Shown here piece by piece: positions 35,709-36,299 of a stretch of DNA of 36,299 nucleotides. Each line of letters begins with the position of its first letter. Within the stretch, counting starts at the first letter, position 1. This DNA is from Roseovarius sp. Lineage in GTDB: Bacteria > Pseudomonadota > Alphaproteobacteria > Rhodobacterales > Rhodobacteraceae. The DNA is taken from positions 1 through 36,299 of the forward strand of contig JAASSQ010000002.1 in NCBI GenBank assembly GCA_021767845.1, given 5' to 3'. The translations under genes were made by a program, and so were the position numbers. The notes below the pieces were generated by a model. The model had not been told where the DNA came from. It did no database searches and saw only the letters and a list, made by a program, of their open reading frames with translations.

Positions 35709-36299
35709 TCAGTTTTCCTCGGCCTGAACGAGAGTTGCGGAATTGGCCAGCGATTTGACCTCTGATGTGGCGATCACCTTCTGCGTGGTGACGAACTGTT
35801 CGTGGTTCTGCGCGACCTTGGACAGATCGTAAAGGTAGTTCACCATCGTCCCGCCCGATTGCGCGCGCCCGTTCTCCGAGATGTCGGCCTCGGCGTGCAC
35901 CGCGTGCACGATCGCGCCGTTGCCAAGGTGGAACCGCGCCACCGGATCGACCGGGTCGCCTGTTTTGCGCGTGGCGTTCAGCAGGTAATACGCGGCCAGC
36001 GCGCGCATCTGGTCGGGCGCGTTCGCATCCCAGGCCAGCCCCTCGTCCTCCAGCCAGCGGCAGAGGCCGGGAATCGGCGACAGCGTCACGAAGGTCTTGA
36101 GCCCCGGCAACCCCGCCGACAGGTCCGCGGCCACCTGCTTGATCAGCGAATTGCCGAAGGAAATGCTGGCCAGCCCCGCCTGGCAGTTCGAAATCGAATA
36201 GAACACCGCCGTGTCGGCCTCGTCCTCGGACAGCGTGTCGCGCTCGGGCGCCAGCAGCGACTGGACCGAATCCGGGATACCCTTGGTCAGGGCCACTTC
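35709..36299 (-). CDS. Malonyl-CoA decarboxylase, C-terminal part (partial)
   Basis: The last 196 codons of a malonyl-CoA decarboxylase; the N-terminal part lies beyond the window edge. Family motifs are present: YSISNCQAGLASISFGN, FVTLSPIPGLCRWL, and ARFHLGNGA followed by HAEADISENGRAQSGG, with the catalytic His and Ser region. The enzyme converts malonyl-CoA to acetyl-CoA and CO2. The C-terminal tail lacks the peroxisomal signal of animal enzymes, as expected. The matB start lies 3 bases downstream, so they form one transcript with the decarboxylase first. Confidence 0.93.
   Translation of the reverse strand, partial: EVALTKGIPDSVQSLLAPERDTLSEDEADTAVFYSISNCQAGLASISFGNSLIKQVAADLSAGLPGLKTFVTLSPIPGLCRWLEDEGLAWDANAPDQMRALAAYYLLNATRKTGDPVDPVARFHLGNGAIVHAVHAEADISENGRAQSGGTMVNYLYDLSKVAQNHEQFVTTQKVIATSEVKSLANSATLVQAEEN

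Overview
The window looks like chromosomal DNA of a GC-rich alphaproteobacterium, most likely a Rhodobacteraceae/Roseobacteraceae member. This rests on the style of RpoB/RpoC, the TRAP transporter genes, the infA-maf-RNase E/G-yacG string ending in tRNA-Phe, and a malonyl-CoA decarboxylase/MatB pair. All names come from reading motifs and gene order; no database search was run.

Core part, 1-24829. The end of rpoB and a complete rpoC close with a strong terminator. A DctB-type sensor kinase and a DctD-type NtrC-family regulator follow, then a DctP-DctQ-DctM TRAP transporter with a large stem-loop between dctP and dctQ. On the minus strand lies a tight five-gene operon: FAD, [2Fe-2S] and molybdopterin subunits of a xanthine-dehydrogenase-family hydroxylase, a MoaD-like protein ending in Gly-Gly, and a NUDIX hydrolase. 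Next comes a probable glucosylglycerate cluster: a GH13_18 phosphorylase on the plus strand converging on gpgS and an MpgP-type phosphatase on the minus strand. tRNA-Gly(TCC), an ABC exporter and a carbon-nitrogen hydrolase precede infA, maf, an RNase E/G-family gene, yacG and tRNA-Phe(GAA).

Accessory island, about 24814-34108. The last 17 bases around the tRNA-Phe 3' end recur exactly at 34092-34108, marking a 9.3-kb element inserted in tRNA-Phe. Next to the tRNA lies a P4-type integrase that has lost its catalytic domain. Its end is joined out of frame to a tyrosine recombinase that appears to lack its own start, and a second, overlapping tyrosine recombinase follows. After an 800-bp non-coding stretch with folded structure and a candidate promoter/operator comes a four-gene operon with overlapping genes: a beta-class DNA methyltransferase, a short SF2 DEVH helicase, a small protein with a BamHI-like D...ExE nuclease signature, and a GHKL (MORC/Hsp90-like) ATPase. 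I read this as a candidate anti-phage or restriction-type system and the best candidate here for something poorly described. The methylase would mark self DNA, while helicase, nuclease and ATPase would act on unmarked DNA; this mechanism is inference.

After the island the core genome resumes with matB and the 3' part of a malonyl-CoA decarboxylase gene on the minus strand.
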